Source: Paenibacillus xylanexedens
GTDB lineage: Bacteria > Bacillota > Bacilli > Paenibacillales > Paenibacillaceae
DNA length: 64,000 bases
Assembly (NCBI RefSeq): GCF_007680605.1
Contig: NZ_VEIO01000001.1
Coordinates: 2,733,276 to 2,797,275, forward strand
Direction of reading: 5' to 3'
The notes beneath the pieces are model-generated. The model searched no databases and was not told the origin of the DNA. It was given only the letters and a program-made list of their open reading frames with translations. The first letter of the stretch is position 1; every line of letters begins with the position of its first letter. The position numbers and the translations under genes were made by a program. This document shows positions 17,798-26,253 of this stretch, piece by piece.

Positions 17798-17842
17798 ACA
17801 AAAAAGACGATCAATGGAATGATTCTCCGACTGATCGCCTTT
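17798..17842 (-). terminator. Rho-independent terminator of sigG
   Basis: On the minus strand GGCGATCA pairs with TGATCGTC (one G-U) and a run of six T follows. It begins 17 nt after the sigG stop. Confidence 0.7.
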
Positions 17843-17858
17843 CTTGTTTAATGTCATC

Positions 17859-18641
17859 CTACGACTTCACATGTTTCTGCATCTGCTGTATAGCTGATTT
17901 CTCCAGACGTGAAACCTGAGCCTGAGATATCCCGATTTCATCTGCAACTTCCATCTGGGTTTTCCCTTCAAAAAAGCGCATCGACAAAATCATCTTTTCC
18001 CGTTGACCGAGACGGTGCATCGCTTCCCGCAATGCAATCTCCTCAATCCAGGACACATCCTTGTTTTTGTCATCACTGATCTGATCCATCACATAAATCG
18101 GGTCACCCCCATCGTGATAAATCGGCTCAAACAGAGATACCGGATCTTGAATGGCATCCAGTGCAAAAACGACATCTTCCTTCGGCACATTCAGTACCTC
18201 CGAAATTTCAAATATCGTCGGTTCGCGTGAATTTTTATTCGTCAGGCTGTCACGAACCTGAAGCGCCTTATAGGCAATATCCCGTAAAGAGCGGGATACA
18301 CGAATCGGATTATTGTCACGCAGATACCTGCGAATCTCACCGATAATCATCGGTACTGCATAGGTCGAAAATTTGACATTCTGGGATAAATCAAAATTAT
18401 CAATGGCTTTCATCAGGCCGATACATCCAACCTGGAACAGATCATCGACAAACTCCCCCCGATTGTTAAAACGCTGAATGACACTGAGTACCAGACGCAG
18501 ATTGCCATTCACCAATTTCTCTCTTGCTGAGCGATCATGGTGCTGCTGAAGGGAATGAAATAATTCCCGCATTTCAATATTGGTGAGAACAGGCAACTTT
18601 GCGGTGTCCACGCCACAAATCTCGACTTTGTTTCGGGTCAT
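17859..18641 (-). CDS. sigG: RNA polymerase sporulation sigma factor SigG
   Basis: A 260-residue sigma-70-family factor of the late forespore. Region 2 is 'REKLVNGNLRLVLSVIQRF' with 'DDLFQVGCIGLMKAIDNFD' and the -10-reading 'FSTYAVPMIIGEIRRYLRD'; region 4.2 is 'QMEVADEIGISQAQVSRLEK'. The N-terminus 'MTRNKVEICGVDTAKLPVLT' is the SigG-specific type and there is no pro-sequence. ATG 18641 with a strong AAGGAG-like/GGGAGG site upstream. A sigma-F/G-like promoter lies just before it, as expected for spoIIIG. Confidence 0.96.
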   Translation of the reverse strand: MTRNKVEICGVDTAKLPVLTNIEMRELFHSLQQHHDRSAREKLVNGNLRLVLSVIQRFNNRGEFVDDLFQVGCIGLMKAIDNFDLSQNVKFSTYAVPMIIGEIRRYLRDNNPIRVSRSLRDIAYKALQVRDSLTNKNSREPTIFEISEVLNVPKEDVVFALDAIQDPVSLFEPIYHDGGDPIYVMDQISDDKNKDVSWIEEIALREAMHRLGQREKMILSMRFFEGKTQMEVADEIGISQAQVSRLEKSAIQQMQKHVKS

Positions 18642-18676
18642 CGTGATTTACCTCCCAAGGAGAAACATTAATGTAC

Positions 18677-18704
18677 ATTATCTCCGGGGCAGGCTTTTTT
18701 ATTC
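18677..18704 (-). promoter_or_regulatory. Sigma-F/sigma-G-like promoter of sigG
   Basis: On the minus strand a GAATA element, 14-bp spacer and GGAGATAAT, matching GYATA at four of five positions and GGnnAnAnT fully. The -10 ends 36 nt before the sigG start. B. subtilis spoIIIG is transcribed by sigma-F from a similar site. Confidence 0.55.
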
Positions 18705-18752
18705 GTCGTTGGCACCCTTGCCAGTAATACCCATTCTTCTTTTCACACTGGA

Positions 18753-19475
18753 TCAGACCATTTTGTTGAACTCTTTTCGAAGCCTCTTAATGATTCTTTT
18801 TTCAAGCCTTGAGATATAGGATTGGGAGATTCCAAGCAGATCTGCCACATCTTTTTGCGTCTTTTCCTCACCATCCGTCAAGCCAAAACGAAGCTCCATA
18901 ATCATTCGCTCACGATCGGTCAGTTTTTCCAGCGCCTTATGCAGTAACTTGCGATCTACTTGTTCCTCAATATTTCGATAGATTGTATCGTTCTCTGTAC
19001 CGAGTACATCAGATAATAAAAGCTCATTTCCATCCCAGTCAATGTTCAGTGGTTCATCAAAAGAAACTTCAGTACGAATTTTACTGTTACGCCGTAAATA
19101 CATCAAAATTTCATTTTCGATACAACGCGAAGCATAAGTCGCGAGTTTTATTTTCTTTTCCGGATCAAATGTATTTACAGCTTTGATTAGTCCAATTGCA
19201 CCTATAGATACGAGATCCTCGATGTTAATACCTGTGTTCTCGAACTTACGTGCGATGTATACCACCAGACGCAGGTTACGCTCAATTAACATGGCACGGA
19301 TCGCCGAATCTCCTGAAGATAACTTCTGTAGCAAGTACTCTTCTTCTTCCCGTGTCAATGGAGGTGGTAGTGCCTCACTTCCCCCAATGTAATAGATCTC
19401 TTCACTTTTCAACCCAAACAGGAATAACAGACGATAATATTGTAGCTGGGCAACCAATTTCCATTTCACAAGCAT
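18753..19475 (-). CDS. sigE: Pro-sigma-E, mother-cell sporulation sigma factor
   Basis: A 240-residue sigma factor with a membrane-associating pro-sequence (residues 1-~29: '[20 protein letters not shown]') and processing expected near 'EEIYYIGG'. Region 2 has '[19 protein letters not shown]' and '[19 protein letters not shown]'; region 4.2 has '[20 protein letters not shown]'. SpoIIGA, encoded 12 nt upstream, cleaves the pro-sequence after septation. ATG 19475 preceded by AGGAGGAACC-like sequence. Confidence 0.97.
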   Translation of the reverse strand: MLVKWKLVAQLQYYRLLFLFGLKSEEIYYIGGSEALPPPLTREEEEYLLQKLSSGDSAIRAMLIERNLRLVVYIARKFENTGINIEDLVSIGAIGLIKAVNTFDPEKKIKLATYASRCIENEILMYLRRNSKIRTEVSFDEPLNIDWDGNELLLSDVLGTENDTIYRNIEEQVDRKLLHKALEKLTDRERMIMELRFGLTDGEEKTQKDVADLLGISQSYISRLEKRIIKRLRKEFNKMV

Positions 19476-19486
19476 GTAGGTTCCTC

Positions 19487-20467
19487 CTATACCACATTCA
19501 GCGGCTTTTCTGTGGGTTCTGCGGATTGAGCCTTAGACTGCGCAGAAGCAGCTTCTTGCACCAGTTCAGGATGAATCACGGCCTGATATTTCCCATCCGA
19601 AGACAAAACGCCCCCATCCAGTCCAATCAGAACTTTTGTCGTCACATAATCTGTTCCGTCCATCGTCACTTTAACCCGATCAGGCTTGACCGCCATCATA
19701 AATGCTGTTCCTTTATTAATCCCCCGATAAGGAACCAAGCGCAGACGGTCCTGCCAACGAAAATGTTTCTGATCCAGCTCCATAATGAGGTTTTCCGGTG
19801 ATTCGTGTTTCAATCTACTGTTCCATGAATCAGGCAACATCGTTTGCCACAATGAAACCTCCATAACCATCACCGGCATCCGTGACAAAGGGTCCGTAAG
19901 CTGATTCCCTGTATCCAGAAGGCCTGTACAAGACACAACAACCTCATCAATGCAAACCTCGACTTGACCAAGGTAAGTGGTCATGCGATCTGATTTACGT
20001 TTGGCTCCTTGCACAATTTTGAATAAAATGAGTACCGCGAAGAATACAATGAAAATGAACCAGAACGCAATCTTCAGATCAAACGACATGCCGCCAGATG
20101 CTGTGAACCAGATGCCATTGAACAGTTCTCCCGAACTCTGAAGCATATAATGCACACCCAGAATGCCTCCAGCCGCCACGAAATTAATGACGTAAAATGT
20201 ACCTAGCGTCCTTAGAAAAGCTTGCAGTCCCTTATATCCAAACGCGATACTCAACATCACAAGAGAAAAACCAAACTTGATCAAAAACGTAAACAGGAAA
20301 TCAAACTGTGGTACAAACATCATCACAACGTATAACGCCCCGACGATGGCCGATAACAGCCATCTCCACCAGACCAGCTTCGTTTGGCGCATCCAGGCCG
20401 TCAGTCCGATGAGCGCTCCATCCATGCATAGATTTGTTAGAAAGATCAGATCGACATACACAACCAT
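19487..20467 (-). CDS. spoIIGA: Pro-sigma-E processing aspartic protease SpoIIGA
   Basis: A 326-residue membrane protease. Five hydrophobic segments fill the first ~155 residues; the cytoplasmic domain carries the aspartic-protease motif '[11 protein letters not shown]' with D185 (numbered from ATG 20467), close to Asp183 of B. subtilis. It is activated by SpoIIR across the septum and cleaves pro-sigma-E. ATG 20467 has AGGTG six bases upstream; a start at 20524 adds 19 residues without family support. The upstream region carries a 24-bp tandem repeat with Spo0A-box-like cores. Confidence 0.95.
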   Translation of the reverse strand: MVVYVDLIFLTNLCMDGALIGLTAWMRQTKLVWWRWLLSAIVGALYVVMMFVPQFDFLFTFLIKFGFSLVMLSIAFGYKGLQAFLRTLGTFYVINFVAAGGILGVHYMLQSSGELFNGIWFTASGGMSFDLKIAFWFIFIVFFAVLILFKIVQGAKRKSDRMTTYLGQVEVCIDEVVVSCTGLLDTGNQLTDPLSRMPVMVMEVSLWQTMLPDSWNSRLKHESPENLIMELDQKHFRWQDRLRLVPYRGINKGTAFMMAVKPDRVKVTMDGTDYVTTKVLIGLDGGVLSSDGKYQAVIHPELVQEAASAQSKAQSAEPTEKPLNVV

Positions 20468-20575
20468 GCTTTTCACCTGCTTGGCATCGAACCTATCGAA
20501 ATGAAAGGTTACAACGAATCCCACATGCTTTTAGATTGAATCGATCTCACGTGGCTTTGATTAAAACAATCATAC

Positions 20576-20679
20576 ATGCTTTGGATTGCATCGACCCAAA
20601 TCCTTCGGATTGATTCGACCTAAGTGCTTCGGATTGTTTCGTCTTAAGTGCTTCGGATTGTTTCGACTTAAGTGCTTCA
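20576..20679. repeat. 24-bp tandem repeat, four units plus part of a fifth, upstream of spoIIGA
   Basis: Units begin at 20576, 20600, 20624 and 20648 (plus-strand reading 'GTGCTTCGGATTGTTTCG'-like) and a partial fifth at 20672; units 3 and 4 differ at a single position. On the minus strand each unit holds a GTCGAA-like core. A more diverged copy may be at 20525. The array lies 109-212 bp upstream of the spoIIGA start. The remainder of the 20468-20896 gap holds only the ftsZ terminator and no gene. Confidence 0.85.
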
Positions 20680-20838
20680 TCCTCTCGATATTCATGAGCA
20701 TATTCCCAAGTATACGTACCCTCCTGTTCAAAGTCTGTCTAAATGTGGGAGCTTGTCTTCAACTATTTTTGTCGGAATGACGCAGCCGAGTTGTTCAGAA
20801 TTTGTTCATTCCTGTATGTTAAGCTATATAAAAAACAG

Positions 20839-20878
20839 CAAAAAACCCGGTAGCTGCAAAAGCAACACCGGGTTTTCC
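20839..20878 (-). terminator. Rho-independent terminator of ftsZ
   Basis: On the minus strand AAAACCCGGT pairs with ACCGGGTTTT, with an inner GTTGC..GCAGC-type stem region, followed by six T residues. It lies 19 nt after the ftsZ stop. Confidence 0.85.
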
Positions 20879-20896
20879 AAGTATAATACTGCCTGA

Positions 20897-22006
20897 TTAT
20901 TCGTTGTTATTGTTGCGGGAACGATTACGTAAAAATGTCGGAATGTCCAACTGATCATTGCTTGGCTGATTTCCGAATGGACGAAGATTCGGTGAACGTG
21001 TCTCTGCCGACTCTGATGCTGTAGCAGGTTTGCGTGCCGGTGGAGCAGAAGGTTTATCCTCAAATCCAGTGGCGATGACCGTAACCTTAATCTCCTCTTT
21101 CAGATCTTCATCAATAATCGCACCAAAGATCATATTCACTTCCGGATCGGAAGCCGACGTTACGATCTCTGCTGCTTCATTCACTTCATACAGGGACAGA
21201 TTAACGCCACCTGTAATGTTCATGATTACGCCGCGTGCGCCTTCAATGGAAGTTTCAAGCAAAGGACTCATGATGGCTTTGCGTGCTGCTTCAGCCGCAC
21301 GGTTCTCACCCGTCGATTCGCCGATCCCCATAAGCGCAGATCCACGCTCATGCATGATCGTTTTGACATCTGCAAAGTCAAGGTTGATCAAACCGGGTAC
21401 TGCGATCAAATCGGAGATACCCTGTACCGCTTGACGCAATACATTATCCGCTTGACGGAATGCTTCCAGCATCGGCGTCTTTTTATCTACGATCTCAAGC
21501 AAACGGTCATTCGGGATCACGATCAATGTATCCACTTTTTCCTTAAGTGCTTCAATGCCTTGTTCTGCATGGCTGGAACGCTTGCGGCCTTCAAAAGTGA
21601 AGGGGCGCGTCACTACACCCACAGTAAGGGCACCGCACTCTTTGGCAATTTCAGCGATCACAGGAGCTGCACCTGTACCCGTACCACCGCCCATACCGGC
21701 TGTAACAAAGACCATGTCTGCACCTTTCAACGTATTCATGATCAGGTCACGGGACTCTTCAGCTGCTTTTTTACCTACATCCGGATTGGCACCTGCACCA
21801 AGACCACGAGTTAATTTATCACCGATTTGCAATTTATGCTCGGATTTGGCCAGGTGTAATGCCTGGGCATCCGTGTTCACCGTAATAAATTCAACACCTT
21901 GTACACCATTTTCAATCATTCGGTTTACAGCGTTGCTTCCGCCGCCGCCTACCCCGATGACTTTAATCTGAGCCAAGCTCTCCATCTCAAAATCAAATTC
22001 CAACAT
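20897..22006 (-). CDS. ftsZ: Cell division GTPase FtsZ
   Basis: A 369-residue tubulin homologue that forms the Z-ring. The N-terminal '[16 protein letters not shown]', the tubulin signature '[15 protein letters not shown]' and the T7-loop '[13 protein letters not shown]' are intact. After ~residue 315 comes a Pro/Ala/Ser linker and the conserved C-terminal peptide '[10 protein letters not shown]', which binds FtsA and SepF. I chose ATG 22006 (GGGGAG upstream) rather than TTG 22027. FtsA is encoded just upstream. Confidence 0.98.
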   Translation of the reverse strand: MLEFDFEMESLAQIKVIGVGGGGSNAVNRMIENGVQGVEFITVNTDAQALHLAKSEHKLQIGDKLTRGLGAGANPDVGKKAAEESRDLIMNTLKGADMVFVTAGMGGGTGTGAAPVIAEIAKECGALTVGVVTRPFTFEGRKRSSHAEQGIEALKEKVDTLIVIPNDRLLEIVDKKTPMLEAFRQADNVLRQAVQGISDLIAVPGLINLDFADVKTIMHERGSALMGIGESTGENRAAEAARKAIMSPLLETSIEGARGVIMNITGGVNLSLYEVNEAAEIVTSASDPEVNMIFGAIIDEDLKEEIKVTVIATGFEDKPSAPPARKPATASESAETRSPNLRPFGNQPSNDQLDIPTFLRNRSRNNNNE

Positions 22007-22156
22007 ATTATTCCATCTCCCCCTCAATGTGCATGGATGGCCCGTCCAATTTTTGATTTGAACCGAATCAATTTCATATATCGACGAACGAAAGCGTTTA
22101 TTTTAGTACCAGCGCATTCAGACGGCTTCAAGAATGTATGAAATGGATCCAACCTG

Positions 22157-23434
22157 TTATATAAATTCACTGAACATATTCTTCAGTCGTTCGAACAGAC
22201 CGGGTTTTTGCTCCGATTCCTGTGCCGTATTTGGCTTCGGACGGTTCGTCGGTTTCTTGCTATTAGTGTTGTTGTTGTTACCGCCATTGCTACTCGAGGG
22301 CCTGATACGCAAACTGCGAATAACATTGTGTAAAATACCAACGCCGCTCGTATATCCAGGATCACGCACACCAATGTAATCCGGAACGGCAACACGGACC
22401 GAAGCAGCAAGTTCATGCTGTGCCACTTGCAGAACACCAGGCATAGAGACCGTACCTCCCGTTAGTATATAACCGCCAGGAAGCTCGTTGTAACCAAGGC
22501 GTTTGACCTCCGTTCCGATCATCTGGAATATCTCCTGAACCCTAGGCTCAATAATAGCCGCCAGATCTTCCTGAGAAAACTCCTTGTCCACGTTGCTACC
22601 GATGCGCGTCACTTTGAACATCACATCTGCGGCAGCATCATCAAGCCAGGCACAACCATATTTCAACTTCACTTTCTCCGCCTGATCCGTCAAAGTACGC
22701 AAACCATAAGCAATATCATTGGTTACAAATTCCCCGCCGATTGGCAGTGTTGAAGTCGCAACCAGACTATCCTCTTCAAAAATAGCAATGGTTGTTGCTC
22801 CTGCTCCGATATCCACGAGCACAGAGCCCATCGTTTTCTCATCCTTGGACAGGGCGAGTTGACCTGCTCCGAGTGACATGAGGACCAGGTCGCTCACTTT
22901 TAATCCCGCTTTTTCCACGCAGCGCAACAGATTATGTATCGCGGTTTTAGCACCCGTAATGATGGTTGCTTCAACTTCCAGGCGAACACCAATCATACCA
23001 CGCGGGTCTTGTATGCCTTCCAAGCCGTCTACAACATATTGCTTGGCGACAACATCAATAATTTCCCGTTCGGGCGGAACCGCAATGACTTCGGCTGCTT
23101 TCAACACCCGCTCCATGTCTTCTTCTCCGATCTCACGATCCTCGTTCGATACTGCCACCACACCGTGACTGCTCATCAGTCCAATGTGATTGCCCGAGAT
23201 TCCAACATATACTTCGGATATTTGAATACCTACCATACGTTCTGCATGATCGACTGCATTGCGAATCGACTGCACCGTCTGATCGATATCTACGATTACA
23301 CCTTTGCGAATTCCTTCCGAGTCGGCAGATCCAACTCCAATAATATTAAAGGTTCCATTATTAATTTCCCCAATAATAGCGCGAATTTTGGATGTACCGA
23401 TGTCCAAACTAACAATGATGTCATTGTTGCTCAA
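22157..23434 (-). CDS. ftsA: Cell division actin-like protein FtsA
   Basis: A 425-residue actin-fold ATPase that tethers FtsZ to the membrane. Visible motifs are the phosphate-1 loop 'IVSLDIGTSKIRAIIGE', the phosphate-2 region 'LVDIGAGATTIAIF' and adenosine loop 'GGYILTGGTVSMPG'. An Asn/Ser-rich linker leads to the C-terminal amphipathic helix 'GLFERLKNMFSEFI' that inserts in the membrane. Start TTG 23434 is preferred because AGGAGG lies ten bases upstream and the protein then begins at the family position; ATG 23485 would add 17 unsupported residues. Confidence 0.96.
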   Translation of the reverse strand: MSNNDIIVSLDIGTSKIRAIIGEINNGTFNIIGVGSADSEGIRKGVIVDIDQTVQSIRNAVDHAERMVGIQISEVYVGISGNHIGLMSSHGVVAVSNEDREIGEEDMERVLKAAEVIAVPPEREIIDVVAKQYVVDGLEGIQDPRGMIGVRLEVEATIITGAKTAIHNLLRCVEKAGLKVSDLVLMSLGAGQLALSKDEKTMGSVLVDIGAGATTIAIFEEDSLVATSTLPIGGEFVTNDIAYGLRTLTDQAEKVKLKYGCAWLDDAAADVMFKVTRIGSNVDKEFSQEDLAAIIEPRVQEIFQMIGTEVKRLGYNELPGGYILTGGTVSMPGVLQVAQHELAASVRVAVPDYIGVRDPGYTSGVGILHNVIRSLRIRPSSSNGGNNNNTNSKKPTNRPKPNTAQESEQKPGLFERLKNMFSEFI

Positions 23435-23497
23435 GTCTGTGGCACCTCCTGACTCCAATAGTAAAATACGTTCGGGTTCAAACACTCATTAAAACAT

Positions 23498-23524
23498 ATT
23501 CAACACAGTTTAGGCTTTCCCTCT
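23498..23524 (-). promoter_or_regulatory. Sigma-H-like promoter upstream of ftsA
   Basis: On the minus strand AGAGGGAAA, 11-bp spacer, GTTGAAT, compared with RnAGGAwww - 11-12 - RnnGAAT (one mismatch). It is 64 nt before the ftsA start. B. subtilis ftsAZ has a sigma-H promoter that raises FtsZ for polar septation, so the position makes sense. Confidence 0.5.
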
Positions 23525-23601
23525 TTTTTCTACAATTTTTTTGGGTGCCAAGTTCTGGATGTGAAACATAAAACCTTGAAGAAAAAAGAAGGAGGCAACT
23601 C

Positions 23602-23676
23602 ATGTGCCGTAAGTTCAAGTGTACCATTTTTTCTTCATCTCAGAAAGAACAAGTTTCACACATAAACCGGTGCTAA
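23602..23676 (+). CDS. Possible small ORF (24 residues) between divIB and ftsA, opposite strand
   Basis: An ATG at 23602 follows the excellent ribosome site AAGGAGG at six bases and opens 24 codons with three Cys residues (MCRKFKC...INRC). Nothing similar is recognised. It runs antisense to the divIB-ftsA transcript and no clear promoter is seen for it. The strong ribosome site on an otherwise unused strand is the only support. Confidence 0.25.
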   Translation: MCRKFKCTIFSSSQKEQVSHINRC

Positions 23677-23729
23677 AGCCCGATCCTGTCTAGACTTTCA
23701 CGCAAAAAACCGCTAATCAGCAACATGCG

Positions 23730-24497
23730 TCATTGCCCTGCTCCCGGCTCGGCGTCATCCTCAGGATTATCCGGTATAAACGGGACATACGTATCAGCCT
23801 CAAGCATCGTAATTTTACCAGGTCGTTCGGTCTCGATCACCTGATTCAAATACTCCACTTTATCCGTTAACAGCGATATCGTTGTAATCACTTCAAACTG
23901 TGACTTGGTGTACATGCGAATCTGATCCGGAAAAGAAGGTGTCGGATTCGGAATAATTTCGGATATGTCCGTTGTCAGTTCATTTGGAATTTGAGCCAGC
24001 GCCTCACTAAGCTTTGCTTTGAGCGGATCATTGGGTTTCCATTGTGTCAGAATCGGCTTCTCTACAGCAACACCGATCGTTGGCGGAACACTCAGGCTTG
24101 TCCCGTTAGACAATATGGCTTTAAGCGCCCCGGTTGTGTCCAGTTCATAAGCGACTGTGGGAAACTCCTGAACCTTGATATGAATCGTACCCGGAAATTG
24201 CTTTTCCACAGTAACTGTTGAGACAGCTTTAATCGTTTTAAGACGTTCTATGATTTCAGTAGCACTTGTTCCAAAAAACTGGTCGCCTTCCCTCAAACCA
24301 CTCTTTTCAAGTAAATCCGCAGTGGCCGTGTATACATTACCCGTAATTTCGATCGCTGATATGCGGCTTACAGAAGAACGAAAGAATAATACAGCCAGCA
24401 ATACAATAAATAATAATAACAGGATAATTACAATCTTACGGCTTGTGTTTCCTTTTGGGCGATTCTCCTTGAGAACCGGAATTTGACTTTTAGGCAT
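23730..24497 (-). CDS. divIB: Cell division protein DivIB/FtsQ
   Basis: A 255-residue bitopic membrane protein. A short basic cytoplasmic N-terminus ('KENRPKGNTSRK') precedes one membrane helix (~22-45), then the POTRA domain ('ISAIEITGNVYTATADLLEKSGLREGD') and the beta domain with 'VEKQFPGTIHIKVQEFPTVAYEL'. It forms the FtsQ-L-B-like subcomplex with FtsL, which is also encoded in this cluster. ATG 24497 with GGAG seven bases upstream. The last ~15 residues are acidic (PENPEDDAEPG-like). Confidence 0.93.
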   Translation of the reverse strand: MPKSQIPVLKENRPKGNTSRKIVIILLLLFIVLLAVLFFRSSVSRISAIEITGNVYTATADLLEKSGLREGDQFFGTSATEIIERLKTIKAVSTVTVEKQFPGTIHIKVQEFPTVAYELDTTGALKAILSNGTSLSVPPTIGVAVEKPILTQWKPNDPLKAKLSEALAQIPNELTTDISEIIPNPTPSFPDQIRMYTKSQFEVITTISLLTDKVEYLNQVIETERPGKITMLEADTYVPFIPDNPEDDAEPGAGQ

Positions 24498-24556
24498 AAT
24501 AACGCTCCACAAAGCCTCAGGCCCCCTCCTCTTCCAAGAAGGGGACGCCAAGGACG

Positions 24557-25840
24557 TTAATTGGCAAAATCCAACTGTTTCGAAACAGTCGACTGTCTCT
24601 CCACTGAGGCTCCAAGACTCTGGAATAACTTTTCGATCTGATCATATCCCCTGTCAATGTGATGCACTTGCTCCACAATGGTTTTACCTTGAGCCGCCAG
24701 ACCTGCAATAACTAAAGCTGCACCCGCACGAAGATCTGTTGCCTCTACAGTAGCCCCATATAGTCTCGGAACTCCACGTATAAAAGCTGCATTCAGGTCA
24801 ACGGAAATATCCGCTCCCATGACATTCAGTTCATCCACGTGTTTAAATCTTCCTTCGAACACGGTTTCCTTCATCACACTGAATCCATCTGCCAAACTGA
24901 GTAGCACCATGATCTGTGATTGAAGATCCGTTGGAAACGATGGATATGGGGAAGTCACTATACGATCCACTGATTTTGCGCGGGTCATACAACTCACAGT
25001 CATTATATCATTGCATACTGTGATTTGAACACCAGTGCGCTTTAACACATGTATAAGCGAAGTAAGATGTGCCGGATTGCAGTGCGTAAGCGTAACATTG
25101 CCTCGGGTTGCAGCAGCAGCAATCATAACGGTTCCAGCGACAATCCGGTCAGGTATGATTTCATAGGTACAAGGTTGCAACTTCTCAACACCATTTATTG
25201 TGATTGTATCCGTGCCGGCACCCATAATTCGTGCCCCCATCGCATTCAGAAAATGCTGCAAATCCTGAATTTCAGGCTCTCTCGCTGCGTTGAAAATTGT
25301 CGTTGTTCCTTCTGCAAGTACAGCAGCCATCATGATGTTTTCAGTGGCTCCAACACTCGGAAAATCCAGATGAATATCCGCACCTGTCAGATTAGCTCCA
25401 TGACAGATAATTTGCTGATCTTGTTCTTCAATCTGTGCTCCGAGTGCTTCCAGCCCCCGGAGATGAAGATCAATTTTACGTTCTCCGATCGCACAGCCAC
25501 CGGGCTGATATACAGATACTCTTCCAAACCTCGCAAGCAATGGCCCCATCAGAAAAATGGAAGACCGCATTTGCTTCATAAGATCCTCTGGCACATCATG
25601 TGACCGGACGAGCGACGTATTGATCGTCACTGTTCCCTGCTCATGCCGACATGTGCATCCAAGTCGTTCCAGGATATACAGCATTACTTCGATGTCCAGC
25701 AAGTGTGGAACGTTGTGCAGCGTAATTTCTCCGTCTGCGAGCAAACTTGCGGCCATAATCGGTAAAGCGGCATTTTTTGCTCCATGGATGCGTATGGATC
25801 CTGATAGGGGTCTCCCACCTTCAATCACCAATTTGTCCAA
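24557..25840 (-). CDS. murA: UDP-N-acetylglucosamine 1-carboxyvinyltransferase MurA
   Basis: A 427-residue EPSP-synthase-fold enzyme that adds enolpyruvate to UDP-GlcNAc, the first committed step of murein synthesis. K22-N23 in 'HGAKNAALP' and the catalytic Cys C116 in 'QPGGCAIGERKIDLHLRG' are present; Cys rather than Asp at this site predicts fosfomycin sensitivity. The start is TTG 25840, with GGAGGTGA upstream; the frame stays open to 26095 but that extension overlaps a decayed murB. In B. subtilis this place is held by murB and not murA. Confidence 0.94.
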   Translation of the reverse strand: MDKLVIEGGRPLSGSIRIHGAKNAALPIMAASLLADGEITLHNVPHLLDIEVMLYILERLGCTCRHEQGTVTINTSLVRSHDVPEDLMKQMRSSIFLMGPLLARFGRVSVYQPGGCAIGERKIDLHLRGLEALGAQIEEQDQQIICHGANLTGADIHLDFPSVGATENIMMAAVLAEGTTTIFNAAREPEIQDLQHFLNAMGARIMGAGTDTITINGVEKLQPCTYEIIPDRIVAGTVMIAAAATRGNVTLTHCNPAHLTSLIHVLKRTGVQITVCNDIMTVSCMTRAKSVDRIVTSPYPSFPTDLQSQIMVLLSLADGFSVMKETVFEGRFKHVDELNVMGADISVDLNAAFIRGVPRLYGATVEATDLRAGAALVIAGLAAQGKTIVEQVHHIDRGYDQIEKLFQSLGASVERQSTVSKQLDFAN

Positions 25841-25844
25841 TGTA

Positions 25845-26095
25845 TCACCTCCGGGGTTTACGCTCACCCACTGCGATAACATACGGTACCCGGTGGATAC
25901 CGCCATGAGATGATATAGTGCTCTGAATAGACTGTATAAGGGTGATGACGTCCTCTGCTGTCGCTTGGCCTGATTGAACAATGATATGGATATCCATTGC
26001 TCCCAGTCAATTTCAGCGAATTGAATTATCCGTGACACATCCGATCCATAAGGCTCCGCAATCCATCCCTCGGTTCGACCAGTCATTACCAGCAA
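25845..26095 (-). pseudogene. murB: Decayed remnant of murB (C-terminal part)
   Basis: Between murG and murA, the minus-strand frame 25997-25845 reads 'IHIIVQSGQATAEDVITLI', closely matching the C-terminal helix of MurB (family pattern H-A-N-F-I-V-N-x-G-x-A-T-A-x-D-V-x-x-L-I), and ends in 'VPYVIAVGER' where MurB has 'PEVxxIGE'. In a shifted frame just upstream, 'EGWIAEPYGSDVSRIIQFAEID' lines up loosely with the MurB segment 'AGxLIExAGLKGxRIGGAEIS' (family pattern from memory). A frameshift separates the pieces, no start exists, about two thirds of the gene is missing, and the conserved Glu near the C-terminus appears to be Tyr. In B. subtilis murB follows murG. The rest of the gap (26096-26253) holds nothing I recognise. 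Confidence 0.7.
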
Positions 26096-26253
26096 TGCCG
26101 TGTGGGTAACTCACGGTCTTCACCCTAGTTGCACCTTTGCCGATATGATGCTGTACTACGGTATCATGGAACGATTGTCACGATTTATACCGTATCTTAT
26201 GTCAGTCCCGTCTGGTGTGTGACAATCGCCCATGAATGCCTCCATACACCCTA

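Noticed and set aside
20576..20679. Possible CRISPR array
   Set aside because: The 24-bp units are contiguous without spacers and no cas genes are nearby.
20586..20780. Open frame on the plus strand with repeated 'RPKCFGLF' units
   Set aside because: The repetition follows from the 24-bp tandem DNA repeat and there is no ribosome site; not a protein-coding gene.
24557..26095. 512-residue murA reading from 26095
   Set aside because: The N-terminal 85 residues are read through the murB remnant; the family start with its ribosome site is at 25840.
26156..26233. 25-codon minus-strand ORF after murG with GGAGG five bases before ATG
   Set aside because: The ribosome site is good but the frame lies in decayed sequence next to the murB remnant, has no homologue I recognise, and is too short to support.
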